From assembly GCF_002243345.2 (NCBI RefSeq), contig NZ_CP022655.2:3784501-3848500 (forward strand): DNA of 64,000 nucleotides. Direction: 5' to 3'. Of this stretch, positions 1 through 9,224 are shown piece by piece. The position numbers and the translations under genes are program-made. The DNA is from Paenibacillus sp. RUD330 (lineage in GTDB: Bacteria; Bacillota; Bacilli; Paenibacillales; Paenibacillaceae). Under the pieces are notes generated by a model that worked only from the letters and a program-made list of their open reading frames with translations, was not told the DNA's origin and made no database searches. Numbering within the stretch: position 1 is the stretch's first letter; each line of letters starts with the position of its first letter.

Positions 1-387
1 GGGATCATGCCAGAATTCAGGCGAATTCAGGCCGGACAGCTTCTCTGTCAGCTCCACCCTCCCGATGCCCATGATCCGCGCGAGGACGGAGAGATCGCTT
101 CCCGTTCCCCTGCTCTCCGAAGAAGGCAAGGGGAAAAGCGCAAGCGAGCGATAGGAGAAGCCGGTAAGCGGCAGTCCCGAACGGTCGCGGAAGTCTCCTC
201 TCCCGGAATCAAGCTGAAGGCTTTGGCTGTGCAGCTGCAGCGGGCCGGCAGGCCGGCGCTGCCCTCCAGCCGGACTGCCGGAAGCGTGCCGGGAAGGAAG
301 GAGATCAATCCAGGCAAGGCGTGCCATGCAGACAAGCATGACGATCGTAATCAGGCAAGCAGCGGTTCTCATGCGGCGTACGGACAT
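1..387 (-). CDS. Class B penicillin-binding protein (PbpI/YrrR-like), N-terminal part, cut by window edge
   Basis: Only the first 129 codons are visible; the frame stays open to base 1. The start ATG at 387 has a GGAGG ribosome site at 395-399. A hydrophobic stretch at residues 9-25 looks like an uncleaved membrane anchor. The segment GRGDFRDRSGLPLTG (about residues 62-76) matches the R-G-x-I-x-D-R-x-G-x-x-L pattern that opens the dimerisation domain of class B transpeptidases. The catalytic domain lies outside the window. The position just beyond trhP2 matches yrrR (pbpI) in B. subtilis, so a cell-wall transpeptidase is likely. The exact subclass is inferred from synteny. Confidence 0.75.
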   Translation of the reverse strand, partial: MSVRRMRTAACLITIVMLVCMARLAWIDLLPSRHASGSPAGGQRRPAGPLQLHSQSLQLDSGRGDFRDRSGLPLTGFSYRSLALFPLPSSESRGTGSDLSVLARIMGIGRVELTEKLSGLNSPEFWHDP

Positions 388-462
388 AGGATGGCCTCCG
401 AATTATCCAATCGATTGATTCTATATTCCAGCATTCCCCATCCACCGTTCGGCTAACAGCGG

Positions 463-516
463 GAAAAAAGAAACAAAGCCAAAGAAGCCCCTTTGCTCTC
501 GGCAAAGGGGCTTCTT
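463..516 (-). terminator. Terminator downstream of the first chemoreceptor gene
   Basis: A perfect stem, AGAAGCCCCTTTGC (483-496) with GCAAAGGGGCTTCT (502-515), encloses a five-base loop. On the minus strand it is followed by an imperfect U-rich run. The outer arm merges directly into the 10-bp repeat array. Confidence 0.75.
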
Positions 517-650
517 GCTGCTTCTTGCTGCTTCTTGCTGCTTCTTGCTGCTTCTTGCTGCTTCTTGCTGCTTCTTGCTGCTTCTTGCTGCTTCTTGCTG
601 CTTCTTGCTGCTTCTTGCTGCTTCTTGCTGCTTCTTGCTGCTTCTTGCTG
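511..650. repeat. Tandem array of a 10-bp unit, 14 perfect copies
   Basis: The unit CTTCTTGCTG (plus strand) repeats 14 times without error and continues as a decayed copy to about 690. The array lies between the stop codon of the chemoreceptor at 703 and its terminator, so it would be transcribed as a 3' untranslated CAGCAAGAAG array. The first unit overlaps the terminator arm. The period is not a multiple of three and no gene signal covers it, so the open frames crossing it are not read as genes. Confidence 0.95.
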
Positions 651-702
651 CTTCTTGTCTCTTGCTTCCTGTTTCTTGCTGCTTCTTAAGCTGCCCTTGT
701 CG

Positions 703-2751
703 CTATTCCGTCCGGAACCGCTCCAGAGATTTCTGCAGCGAGCGCGACACTTCCTCCAGCTCGGAGGATAGATTGACAAGCCCTTCGCTCACGCCGAGCT
801 GCTCGCTGCTCAAAGACGCGACTTCCTCCGACGTCGCCGAAGACTGCTCCGCCACGGCGCTTACGCTGCCCATCGCCTCGCTCAGCTGCGCCTGCGTCTC
901 GTCCAGCGTCCGGATCGCCTCCGTCACGCCGTCCAGGCTTCTCGCCAGATCCGCCATCCGCGTCTGCACGTCCAGGAAGATTCCGTTCGCTTCCCGCACC
1001 GATCCGATCTGCTCCTGGAAGATCGGCTGCGCCTCCGACAGCACCGATACCGTCTCGTCGATCTCGCGCTGGATCGTATCGGTGATGCCTTCCACCACGC
1101 TGATCGATTCCCGCGACTGCTCGGCCAGCTGCCGGATTTCCCCGGCTACGACCATGAATCCCTTGCCTGCCGCTCCCGCCCGCGCCGCCTCGATCGACGC
1201 GTTCAGCGACAGGATGTTCGTCTGCTTCGCCACGCTTCCGAGCACGTCCAGAATTTTGCGGATCGAGCGCGTGCTGTCCTTCAGCCGGTCGACCTTCTCC
1301 GCCATTCCGCGCACCATGCCCTCCGCCAGGCCGGTCTGGTCGATCAGCGCCGCCATATGGCCGGTCCCCTGCGCACCGGCCGCTTCCATCTCGCCGGCCG
1401 CCGCGATCATGCCGTCATTGGACAGCTTCACCCGGCGCATGCTCTCGTCCATGCCGCTCGTCAGGTCGCTGCCCTTCTCCGCTTCCATCGCCAGGCTGGT
1501 CGCCCCGCCTGCGATCTCCTCCGTCGCCGCCGCGATTTCCCGCGCCGCTCCGGCCGTACGGCGGGACGACTGCCCGACCTCTCCGGCCGTCGACAGCACC
1601 TGCTCCGCGCTTTCCCGCGCCTGCTGCACGAGGCCTGTGATCTGCTCCATCATCTCGTTGAAGCTCGACGACAGCTGTCCGATCTCATCCTTGGATCGAT
1701 GGCCGGAACGGATCGCGAGATTGCCTTTCTTCCCTTCGTTCATCAGGTTGCGCATCAGCCGCAGCGGGCGTCCGACGGAGTAGATGACATAGAGCCCGAC
1801 AAGCAAGGCGAGAACGGCCGCAGCTGCAGCGATGATCCAGGTCATGCGCGAGATTTGGTTGGCATCCTTCACCAGCTCCGCGGTAGGCAGCATCGCGACG
1901 ACCTTCCAGTCGTTCACCCCGAGCTTGTTGTAAATCGTCAGCACTTGGCCCGCCGGACTGTCCGCGCGGAAGCTTCCGCTATCTGCGTCGGATGGCGCAT
2001 TGAAGTTGAAGGTTTTGCCTTCGCCGCCTTCTGCGCCGTCCTCAGCCGCCATCGTATCCGACAGCACGGCCTTGTCCGCTCCCAACAGGGCTACCCGGCT
2101 GTCGCTGCCGAGATTGATCGCATTGAGCTGATCGGAGATCAGCGATTCCCGCAGCTCGATCAGCATGACGAAAGCGTTCGTGCCCGAAGGCGATTTGATG
2201 ACGCGAGCGAGCCCGATGGAAGGCTTGTCGCCGTTCTCCTGGAATCCCTTCGGCTGCGTCGGAATCCAGATCGGAAGTCCGTTCTGCTCGATCGCCGCTT
2301 TGACCCAGGCCGATTCCTTGACCTTCTCGTAGTTGAGATTGCCTGTGCCCAGAACCTGTGTCTTCGCATGGGGGTCGATCGGGACGAAGTTGACATTGAG
2401 CACGCCCTTGTTGGACATGGCCATCCCCGAGAGCTTGTCCGTAAGGATGCGCTGCGCGGAGAACACTCCGTACTCATCGACCGTCGAACTGAAGAACTCC
2501 CCTACATTGGACTGGATTTCCTTGTCCGTAAGGAATTGGACGGAGTAATTGAGGTAGTTGTCCAAGATCAGATCCAGCTTTCCGGCGATCTGACTGACCG
2601 TCTCTTCCGTGGAAGCGCTAACCTTTTTTTCAATCACATTCTTGGAAATGCCATAAGAGATTTGACCTACGGACAGAACGCAAACGAGAATACTGACAAA
2701 AACGATCAAAAACAGCTTGGCGCTTACATAACGCAGCGGGTTCAGCTTCAT
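703..2751 (-). CDS. Methyl-accepting chemotaxis protein, copy 1
   Basis: This is a 682-residue transmembrane chemoreceptor. It has a membrane segment near residues 8-30, an extracytoplasmic dCache-like sensor, a second membrane segment around 305-325, a HAMP-like linker and a long cytoplasmic coiled-coil signalling domain. The hairpin tip carries [17 protein letters not shown], the CheA/CheW contact region typical of the family. The ATG at 2751 is preferred because GGAGG sits 12 bases upstream; the earlier ATG at 2763 directly abuts that site. The last roughly 340 residues are nearly identical to the neighbouring receptor, while the sensors differ, so the two should share signalling partners but sense different ligands. 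The ligand cannot be read from the sequence. Confidence 0.93.
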   Translation of the reverse strand: MKLNPLRYVSAKLFLIVFVSILVCVLSVGQISYGISKNVIEKKVSASTEETVSQIAGKLDLILDNYLNYSVQFLTDKEIQSNVGEFFSSTVDEYGVFSAQRILTDKLSGMAMSNKGVLNVNFVPIDPHAKTQVLGTGNLNYEKVKESAWVKAAIEQNGLPIWIPTQPKGFQENGDKPSIGLARVIKSPSGTNAFVMLIELRESLISDQLNAINLGSDSRVALLGADKAVLSDTMAAEDGAEGGEGKTFNFNAPSDADSGSFRADSPAGQVLTIYNKLGVNDWKVVAMLPTAELVKDANQISRMTWIIAAAAAVLALLVGLYVIYSVGRPLRLMRNLMNEGKKGNLAIRSGHRSKDEIGQLSSSFNEMMEQITGLVQQARESAEQVLSTAGEVGQSSRRTAGAAREIAAATEEIAGGATSLAMEAEKGSDLTSGMDESMRRVKLSNDGMIAAAGEMEAAGAQGTGHMAALIDQTGLAEGMVRGMAEKVDRLKDSTRSIRKILDVLGSVAKQTNILSLNASIEAARAGAAGKGFMVVAGEIRQLAEQSRESISVVEGITDTIQREIDETVSVLSEAQPIFQEQIGSVREANGIFLDVQTRMADLARSLDGVTEAIRTLDETQAQLSEAMGSVSAVAEQSSATSEEVASLSSEQLGVSEGLVNLSSELEEVSRSLQKSLERFRTE

Positions 2752-2789
2752 GGCAATTTCCATCCTCCAGCTTAGCGGTTGTTTCCTTA

Positions 2790-2817
2790 ATATCGGATTC
2801 TGGTGCTGAGAAGTTTA
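2790..2817 (-). promoter_or_regulatory. Sigma-D-like (flagellar) promoter of chemoreceptor 1
   Basis: On the minus strand TAAA (2814-2817) is followed, after 16 bases, by TCCGATAT (2790-2797). This closely fits the sigma-D/FliA pattern TAAA-N15-16-GCCGATAT used by motility and chemotaxis genes. Confidence 0.75.
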
Positions 2818-2876
2818 CATTTAAAATAAAAACCTGCGTCCTGCGCACCTTGACAGCTTATTTTTCATCGTTCAAG

Positions 2877-2910
2877 TAAACAAAAGACGGGCTTCCGCTG
2901 GAAACCCGCC
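2877..2910 (-). terminator. Terminator of chemoreceptor 2
   Basis: An 11-bp stem with two G-U pairs (GGCGGGTTTCC / GGAAGCCCGTC on the minus strand, 2886-2910) is followed by TTTTGTTT. It separates the two receptor transcripts. Confidence 0.8.
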
Positions 2911-2919
2911 TCATGCCGA

Positions 2920-5079
2920 TTATGATTGTTCGATCCGGAACCGCTCCAAAGCCTTCTGCAGCGAGCGCGACACTTCCTCCAGCTCGGAGGAAAGGTTGAC
3001 AAGCCCTTCGCTCACGCCCAGCTGCTCGCTGCTCAAAGACGCGACTTCCTCCGACGTCGCCGAAGACTGCTCCGCCACGGCGCTTACGCTGCCCATCGCC
3101 TCGCTCAGCTGCGCCTGCGTCTCGTCCAGCGTCCGGATCGCCTCCGTCACGCCGTCCAGGCTTCTCGCCAGATCCGCCATCCGCGTCTGCACGTCCAGGA
3201 AGATTCCGTTCGCTTCCCGCACCGATCCGATCTGCCCCTGGAAGATCGGCTGCGCCTCCGACAGCACCGATACCGTCTCGTCGATCTCGCGCTGGATCGT
3301 ATCGGTGATGCCTTCCACCACGCTGATCGATTCCCGCGACTGCTCGGCCAGCTGCCGGATTTCCCCGGCTACGACCATGAATCCCTTGCCTGCCGCTCCC
3401 GCCCGCGCCGCCTCGATCGACGCGTTCAGCGACAGGATGTTCGTCTGCTTCGCCACGCTTCCGAGCACGTCCAGAATTTTGCGGATTGAGCGCGTGCTGT
3501 CCTTCAGCCGGTCGACCTTCTCCGCCATTCCGCGCACCATGCCCTCCGCCAGGCCGGTCTGGTCGATCAGCGCCGCCATATGGCCCGTCCCCTGCGCACC
3601 CGCCGCTTGGACCTCGCCTGCCGCCGCGATCATGCTGTCATTGGACAGCTTCACCCGGCGCATGCTCTCGTCCATGCCGGTCGTCAGGTCGCTGCCCTTC
3701 TCCGCTTCCATCGCCAGGCTGGTCGCCCCGCCCGCGATCTCCTCCGTCGCCGCCGCGATTTCCCGCGCCGCTCCGGCCGTACGGCGGGACGACTGCCCGA
3801 CCTCTCCGGCCGTCGACAGCACCTGCTCCGCGCTTTCCCGCGCCTGCTGCACGAGGCCTGTGATCTGCTCCATCATCTCGTTGAAGCTCGACGACAGCTG
3901 TCCGATCTCGTCCTGCGAGCGATGGCCCGAGCGGATCGTCAGATTGCCTTTTTTCCCTTCGTTCATCAGGTTGCGGAGACGGCGAAGCGGTATTCCGACC
4001 ATCCTCATGACGACGAATCCGAGCAGAATGGCCACGAGAACCGCGCCGATGGAAACATATACCGTCAAAATGTAGATTTTCCGCGCGTCCTTCACCAGCT
4101 CGCCAACCGGTATCGTTCCCGCTGCCATCCAGGGGTTGGCGTTGAATCGGTTGTAGATCGCAAGCGACTTCGTTCCGCTCTCGTCTGTGACGAACATTCC
4201 CGAATCGCCGTCCTTGGCTTGAGCGCTGAAGGCTACCGCGGATTTCTTTCCGATGAAGTCCCTGCCGGAAGCATCCAGCAGAATTCCGTCTTGGCGGTCG
4301 AGAATCGTGACCGTGCCGCCGTCGCCAAGCTGGGCGCCCTGGAGCTGGTCTTGGATGACCCGGTCCTGGATCTCGACAAGCACGACATAGATCGGATCCG
4401 TCCCGCCGGGCTCCCTAAGCGCACGGGCCAATCCAAGCGTCGGTTTTCCCCCATCCTGGAAGCCTGCCGGCTGCGTCGGGATCCAGACGCCTTGACTGAG
4501 GTCTTTCAGCGCTTCCTGGTACCAGGAAGCCTGATGGACCTTCTCCAGCTCCAGCTTGCCCGTTCCAAGAACCCGCTCGCTCAGCTTGGAGCTGACCGGA
4601 ATCAGATTGAGGTTCTCCACCCCCGACGTGCCGAGGACCATGCTCTGGAGCTTGTTGTTGAGCTCGCGCTCCGCATTGGTCCGGGCATTGTCATCCGAGG
4701 CGTACATCGTAGAGCCGATCATGTTCTGCAGCGTGACATCCGCGACGAACTGCAGCGAGAAATCATTGAATTTGTCGAATACGAGATCAAGCTTGTCCGA
4801 CATCTGCTTGAGCGTCGCCTGCGACGATTCCGACACCTTGGTCTCGATGACGCTCTTTGAAATTTGGTAGGAGAAGTATCCCATGAGCAGCACGCATGCC
4901 AAAATGCCAGCAAAAAAAGTAAGGAAGAGCTTCAGTCCGACCGATCGTCCGATGTTCAAGGAGAGCTTGCCGGCGCTGCCGGCCTTCGCTGCGGCCTGCC
5001 CGCCTGCTCTGTCGCCGCTGTTGAGGTTGTCCTTGTTTTTCCGCTTTTCTATCCATTCTGCCAAACGATTCCCCATCAC
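2920..5079 (-). CDS. Methyl-accepting chemotaxis protein, copy 2
   Basis: This is a 719-residue receptor with the same layout as its downstream neighbour but a longer charged cytoplasmic N-terminus (about 55 residues) before the first membrane segment. A dCache-like sensor, a second membrane span and the shared signalling domain follow, with the same [10 protein letters not shown] tip. The start is GTG 5079 or ATG 5076; the upstream Shine-Dalgarno (AGGATGG) is weak, so the choice is open. The signalling half is almost base-for-base the same as copy 1, whereas the sensor is clearly diverged. It has its own promoter and terminator and so is transcribed independently. Confidence 0.93.
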   Translation of the reverse strand: MMGNRLAEWIEKRKNKDNLNSGDRAGGQAAAKAGSAGKLSLNIGRSVGLKLFLTFFAGILACVLLMGYFSYQISKSVIETKVSESSQATLKQMSDKLDLVFDKFNDFSLQFVADVTLQNMIGSTMYASDDNARTNAERELNNKLQSMVLGTSGVENLNLIPVSSKLSERVLGTGKLELEKVHQASWYQEALKDLSQGVWIPTQPAGFQDGGKPTLGLARALREPGGTDPIYVVLVEIQDRVIQDQLQGAQLGDGGTVTILDRQDGILLDASGRDFIGKKSAVAFSAQAKDGDSGMFVTDESGTKSLAIYNRFNANPWMAAGTIPVGELVKDARKIYILTVYVSIGAVLVAILLGFVVMRMVGIPLRRLRNLMNEGKKGNLTIRSGHRSQDEIGQLSSSFNEMMEQITGLVQQARESAEQVLSTAGEVGQSSRRTAGAAREIAAATEEIAGGATSLAMEAEKGSDLTTGMDESMRRVKLSNDSMIAAAGEVQAAGAQGTGHMAALIDQTGLAEGMVRGMAEKVDRLKDSTRSIRKILDVLGSVAKQTNILSLNASIEAARAGAAGKGFMVVAGEIRQLAEQSRESISVVEGITDTIQREIDETVSVLSEAQPIFQGQIGSVREANGIFLDVQTRMADLARSLDGVTEAIRTLDETQAQLSEAMGSVSAVAEQSSATSEEVASLSSEQLGVSEGLVNLSSELEEVSRSLQKALERFRIEQS

Positions 5080-5116
5080 CGTTCACCATCCTGTGGTCGC
5101 AATCTCTTTCTTATTC

Positions 5117-5144
5117 TTATCGGAATGCTGGACACAGGTCTTTA
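5117..5144 (-). promoter_or_regulatory. Sigma-D-like (flagellar) promoter of chemoreceptor 2
   Basis: TAAA (5141-5144) and TCCGATAA (5117-5124) are separated by 16 bases on the minus strand, about 40 bases before the start codon. The layout is the same as in front of copy 1. Confidence 0.75.
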
Positions 5145-5662
5145 GTCTCATGTCAGATAAATATTTTCTTTACAATGCCTATGTTGAGAGCCGTTCCGTT
5201 GGTACAGCTCTTGAATAATCAAAATTCGAGATCAACATAGGTACTTTATGGAAGATAGTGGGATCGCAATGGAAAGGAATGACGTTTTGTCAAATAAACC
5301 ATATGAAACTGAAATTGCCTTTTTCGTCTTCTTTAGCATATCTTTTATCCTTTTCATGGCGCAATCTCTCATGATTCGAGCCGATTTCGTTGCCATCCGC
5401 AAGAATTTCTCATATCAACCCTCTGCGCATGAGCAAACCCTCCCGCCTCCTCGAAAAGCCGGGAAGAAAGCTCTCCAGGAGACTCTGCAGGTACGATAAG
5501 ACTATCACCATGCTAAGGACCATCACAGAGTCAAAAAAAACAACCGTCAGGTATGCGGGGGACACCTGCGGCTGCGACAGGCCAATCCCTGCTACTGAGA
5601 TTCAGGCATTGAAACGCGGTCGAGCTCTACGGCATTCGGAATCATTTGGAATTGGGCCTATC
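5145..5662. other. Gene-poor spacer upstream of chemoreceptor 2
   Basis: About 500 bases without a supported gene. The first part is AT-rich compared with the surroundings. A plus-strand open frame at 5248-5499 (83 codons, one hydrophobic segment near residues 24-44) has only a weak ribosome site and no recognisable family. It is left uncalled. Confidence 0.5.
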
Positions 5663-5701
5663 GAAAAAATCCCCCGCCGGCCTCAAGGCCAGCGGGGGAT
5701 T
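5663..5701 (-). terminator. Terminator of the mltG-trhP1-trhP2 group
   Basis: A 15-bp stem (AATCCCCCGCTGGCC / GGCCGGCGGGGGATT on the minus strand) with a TTGA loop runs into TTTTTT. It ends transcription about 80 bases past the trhP2 stop codon. Confidence 0.92.
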
Positions 5702-5777
5702 AAGTTTACCGTATCCATGCTGCGAAGATTGGCAGCCGCAGGCGCCAAATGCGCATGGAAGGCTTGGGCCGATTGCT

Positions 5778-7031
5778 TTAGCGGATGCGCTTGCGCATCA
5801 TATCCATCGGATGGACAGGCTGAGCCGTCCGGATCCGCACATGCTGCAGCGGATGCCGCGCGGCATCGAGCAGCTGTCCTTCCAAGTCGCGGATCTCCTC
5901 CACCGACTGTTTGAAGAAGGTTCCTCCCGGTCCGAAGAACTCCACCTCGGTGCCGGGCTTGAAATGGTTGCGCTGCTGGATGACCGCTTCGCCTGTCGCC
6001 TCGTCGTAGGAGAGGACAACGCCGGCGAAGTCGTACGGAGCGGCTTTTTGCTCCGGCTCGTAAATATGGTCTTCCGTGCCCGGCGTATCGAAGAAGAAGC
6101 CCGTATTGAGCGGCCGGTTGGCGGACTTGTTGATCTCATCCACCCATTCCGGCTTCAGCTCGTACCTGTCGGGATCGGCGAAGTAAGCATCGATGGCCTG
6201 GCGGTAAGCGTTGACGACGGTAGCTACGTAATGAAGGCTTTTCATCCGGCCCTCGATCTTGAAGCTGTCCACGCCGACCTCGATCAGCTCCGGCAGATGC
6301 GAGATCATGCACAGGTCCTTGGAGCCCATTGTGAACTGGCTGTCCTGCTCGCTGTTGACGGAATCGCCGTCCACGTACAGATCGTACTTCCAGCGGCAGG
6401 ACTGGCAGCAGCCGCCGCGGTTGGAATCCCGGTCGGTGAAGTGGTTGGAGAGCACGCAGCGGCCGGAGAACGAGGAGCACATCGCGCCGTGGATGAACGC
6501 CTCGATCTCGATGTCGACATGGGCTTTCATCTCCGCGATTTCCTCCAGGCTCGTCTCCCGCGCAAGCACGACGCGCGGCAGCCCTTCATCCTTCCAGAAC
6601 TTGACCGTGCGCCAGTTGAGCACCGACTGCTGGGTGCTGAGATGGACCTCCAGGCCGGGAGCGACCCGCTGGGCCGTCTCTACGATGGCGGGATCAGCCG
6701 CGATGATCGCGGCTATGCCGGCCTCTTCGAGGCCGCGCAGATAGTCCTCAAGCCCTTCGATGTCTTCGTTGTGGGCGTAGATGTTCGTCGCGACGAATAC
6801 CTTCGCGCCATAACGGGCGGCGAACTCGACGCCTTCGCGCATTTCCTCGAAGCTGAAGTTGTCCGCACCCGAGCGGAGCCCGTACTTCTGCCCGCCGATA
6901 TAGACGGCGTCGGCGCCGTAATGCACCGCGAACTTGAGCTTCTCCAGGTTGCCGGCCGGAGCGAGCAGCTCCGGCTTGTCCAGGCGATGGCGCTTTCCTT
7001 TGAGAAGGGGTTTGTTTGTAGTCATAGACAT
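5778..7031 (-). CDS. trhP2: Peptidase U32 family protein, TrhP2/YrrO-like (tRNA 5-hydroxyuridine synthesis)
   Basis: 417 residues. The U32 signature is intact (EAFIHGAMC-x4-GRC), followed by a cysteine-rich stretch GGCCQSC. In B. subtilis the paired U32 proteins YrrN and YrrO (TrhP1/TrhP2) are needed for the 5-hydroxyuridine modification at tRNA position 34, although the family was first described as collagenase-like peptidases. The ATG at 7031 follows AGGAGGTGA with good spacing; an in-frame ATG 24 bases earlier lies upstream of that site. It starts 28 bases after the trhP1 stop codon, which supports joint expression. Confidence 0.88.
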   Translation of the reverse strand: MSMTTNKPLLKGKRHRLDKPELLAPAGNLEKLKFAVHYGADAVYIGGQKYGLRSGADNFSFEEMREGVEFAARYGAKVFVATNIYAHNEDIEGLEDYLRGLEEAGIAAIIAADPAIVETAQRVAPGLEVHLSTQQSVLNWRTVKFWKDEGLPRVVLARETSLEEIAEMKAHVDIEIEAFIHGAMCSSFSGRCVLSNHFTDRDSNRGGCCQSCRWKYDLYVDGDSVNSEQDSQFTMGSKDLCMISHLPELIEVGVDSFKIEGRMKSLHYVATVVNAYRQAIDAYFADPDRYELKPEWVDEINKSANRPLNTGFFFDTPGTEDHIYEPEQKAAPYDFAGVVLSYDEATGEAVIQQRNHFKPGTEVEFFGPGGTFFKQSVEEIRDLEGQLLDAARHPLQHVRIRTAQPVHPMDMMRKRIR

Positions 7032-7059
7032 GATGTATTCACCTCCTGCTTGCATGGGA

Positions 7060-7998
7060 TCAATAGACTTGCTCTTTGAAGAAGAAGCCGTAGCTCAGCT
7101 CCCGGCTCGGGTCCTGAAGCTCGCGGATGGCGTCCAGCCATTCTTCCTTGAACTCGTAGTTTTGCGGATCGGCGGCATACGCGTCGATTGCCGCGCGATA
7201 GGCGCGGATGACGGTCTCGTTGTACGCCGCCGTTTTCATCAAGCCCTCGACCCGCAGGCTGTCGATTCCCGCTTCCATCAGCTCATGCAGGTTCTCGATC
7301 ATGCAGACGTCATCGGAGCTCATCATATAAGTCCCATGGGCATCCTGGTAGATCGGATAGCGCTCGTCCCTGCGCTCCTCCTCCATCAGATAGAGGCCTT
7401 GGCCGAGACGGCTGTCAAGCTCCGATGCTTCCTTGCCGAGATGGCCCATATAGCTGTCGACAAGAGAGCGCTTGGAATGGTAGATGTTCGTCATTCCGTG
7501 CACCTGGACCTGAACCTCCAGGCTGGTCCGCTGCTTGATCTCGATGATCTGCTCCATGTTCAGCTCGCGCGCGAGCACGATCCGCGACGCTCCCCTGCGG
7601 CCCCAGTAATCGGCCTGGGCGTAGCTCGTCGAGGTCATCTCGGCGTTCCAGTGCAGCGCCACGCCCGGCGCCGCCTCCCGCGCGGTCACCAGGACGGACG
7701 GATCGCCGAAGACGATCGCATCCACGCCGATTTGCGCCAGAGAGCCGAGATATTCGGGCAATGAGTCTGCGGCCGCATTGTCCAGCAAGTTGTTGACGGC
7801 GGCGTAAATCCGCACGGGACGGGCGAAGCCATGCGCCGCCTCGACGGCCTCGGCCATCTCCCCGAGTCCGAATTCGCCCGGCAGCCTCGCTCCGTATTTG
7901 GATTCTCCGATGATGAACGCATCCGCTCCGGCTTCCATGAGCTTGCGGAGCTCGCCCAAGGAAGCAGCTGTTGTCAATAGTTCCGGTTTGGTATTCAA
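7060..7998 (-). CDS. trhP1: Peptidase U32 family protein, TrhP1/YrrN-like
   Basis: 312 residues, from a TTG codon preceded by AAGGAGG eleven bases upstream. It is shorter than its partner and keeps the U32 barrel core (for example ELNMEQI and QVQVHGMTNIYHS) but lacks the cysteine-rich motif seen in TrhP2. This matches the division between YrrN and YrrO in B. subtilis, where both are required for tRNA uridine-34 hydroxylation. It lies 23 bases downstream of mltG. The methyltransferase gene trmR (yrrM), which B. subtilis carries between these two genes, is absent here. Confidence 0.85.
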   Translation of the reverse strand: MNTKPELLTTAASLGELRKLMEAGADAFIIGESKYGARLPGEFGLGEMAEAVEAAHGFARPVRIYAAVNNLLDNAAADSLPEYLGSLAQIGVDAIVFGDPSVLVTAREAAPGVALHWNAEMTSTSYAQADYWGRRGASRIVLARELNMEQIIEIKQRTSLEVQVQVHGMTNIYHSKRSLVDSYMGHLGKEASELDSRLGQGLYLMEEERRDERYPIYQDAHGTYMMSSDDVCMIENLHELMEAGIDSLRVEGLMKTAAYNETVIRAYRAAIDAYAADPQNYEFKEEWLDAIRELQDPSRELSYGFFFKEQVY

Positions 7999-8021
7999 GT
8001 TGCGTCGTTCCTCCTTGCCTT

Positions 8022-9119
8022 TTACTTCCCGCTCTGCTTGATGTTGTTCAGATGCTGCTCGTAGGTGACGGCGAACAGGTGACGGCTGCTGCCGTCCTTC
8101 TTCGTCACATAATAGTAGTATTCGTTCTTCTCCGGATGCAGCGCGGCATCGATGGACTTCAAGCTCGGGCTGCTGATCGGTCCCGGCGGCAGGCCGTCGC
8201 TGCGGTACGTGTTGTAGGGGCTCTGGACCTCGAGATCCTTCTCGTACAGCCTTTCCTTGGGCTTGTCCAGCAAGTACTGCACGGTGGCGTCGATCTGCAG
8301 GCGCATCGGCTTGGCCAGACGGTTGTAGATGACGCCGGCGACGGCAGCCCGCTCCGCGTCGACGACGACCTCGCGCTCGACCAGAGAGGCGACGGTAAGC
8401 AGCTCATGCAGCGACATGCCCCGCTCCTGCAGCGTCTCGTCCAGGTCGGGCAGCTCGGCAAGCTTGCGGTCGGTCTCCTCCACCATGCGGGTGAGGATAT
8501 CCTCCTCGGTGCTGCCCTTCTTGAGCTCGTAGGTGTCCGGGAACAAATAGCCTTCCAGACGGTGGCGGATCCGGGAATCCTCCGGAATCGTCTTGACCGC
8601 TTCGGCGTCGCCCCAGGCTTTATTGGAATCGGCCAGCTCAAGGAAGCGGTTCTTGTCGATGATGCCTTCCTTCGACAGCTTGTCCGCGATCTGCAGCAGG
8701 GTGTATCCTTCCGGAATCGTGAACCGGATGACCGCTTCCTTCACCGTCGAGCCGCTGTTCAGCTTCTGGATGATCGATTCATGCTCCATGCCCGGCGCGA
8801 GCTCGTACGTTCCGGCCTGGAAGCTCCCGCCCTGTTCCTTGAATTTCAGGTAATATTTGAAAATGAAGGCATTCCGAATAATGCCTTCCCGCTCCAGAAG
8901 GTCGGCCACCTGAAACGGCGACATGCCCCGGGCGATCTGCACCTGCTTCATCTCGCCCGCGGCCGCAGGCCGCAGTCCGTTCCATATATACCCTGCGATT
9001 CCTGCAGCCGTCACGAGCAGCAGGGTTAGCAGCGTCAGCACTACCCAAAGCGTAATCCGGCTTCTCGCCGGCCCGGACGGCTGCCCGCCCGGCATGCCGC
9101 TCATTTCTTCGTTCCGCAT
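8022..9119 (-). CDS. mltG: Endolytic murein transglycosylase MltG (YceG/YrrL family)
   Basis: 365 residues. A short cytoplasmic head is followed by one membrane span (about residues 22-46) and an extracytoplasmic YceG domain. The family active-site segment is visible as ASLVEREV, where the first glutamate corresponds to the catalytic residue, followed by VAGVIYNRL. MltG cleaves nascent glycan strands and so sets their length. The usual yrrL position, between the yrzB-type genes and the U32 genes, is conserved. A terminator separates it from the upstream DUF1292 genes, so it may have a separate promoter that I could not place. Confidence 0.93.
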   Translation of the reverse strand: MRNEEMSGMPGGQPSGPARSRITLWVVLTLLTLLLVTAAGIAGYIWNGLRPAAAGEMKQVQIARGMSPFQVADLLEREGIIRNAFIFKYYLKFKEQGGSFQAGTYELAPGMEHESIIQKLNSGSTVKEAVIRFTIPEGYTLLQIADKLSKEGIIDKNRFLELADSNKAWGDAEAVKTIPEDSRIRHRLEGYLFPDTYELKKGSTEEDILTRMVEETDRKLAELPDLDETLQERGMSLHELLTVASLVEREVVVDAERAAVAGVIYNRLAKPMRLQIDATVQYLLDKPKERLYEKDLEVQSPYNTYRSDGLPPGPISSPSLKSIDAALHPEKNEYYYYVTKKDGSSRHLFAVTYEQHLNNIKQSGK

Positions 9120-9186
9120 CTCTATCCCTGTCCCCCGCTTCGCAAGTGTCGCCGGCCTCCGCTTCCATCGGCGCTTTCATGACACA

Positions 9187-9214
9187 ACCAAAAGGGGCGG
9201 TGTCAGCCGCCCCT
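9187..9214 (-). terminator. Terminator after the DUF1292 gene pair
   Basis: An eight-base-pair stem (AGGGGCGG / CCGCCCCT, 9193-9214) with a six-base loop is followed by TTTTGGTTG on the minus strand. Confidence 0.75.
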
Positions 9215-9224
9215 GCGTCAACTG

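Noticed and set aside
511-650. Possible CRISPR-like array
   Set aside because: The units are 10 bp and contiguous with no spacers, and no cas genes are nearby.
515-1783. 422-codon plus-strand open frame over the repeat array and receptor 1
   Set aside because: It is antisense to a clear chemoreceptor and its first part is only the repeat read as leucine/cysteine/alanine. No ribosome site or family match.
5248-5499. 83-codon plus-strand open frame with one hydrophobic segment
   Set aside because: Weak ribosome site, no family and no conserved neighbour; kept only as a note in the spacer description.
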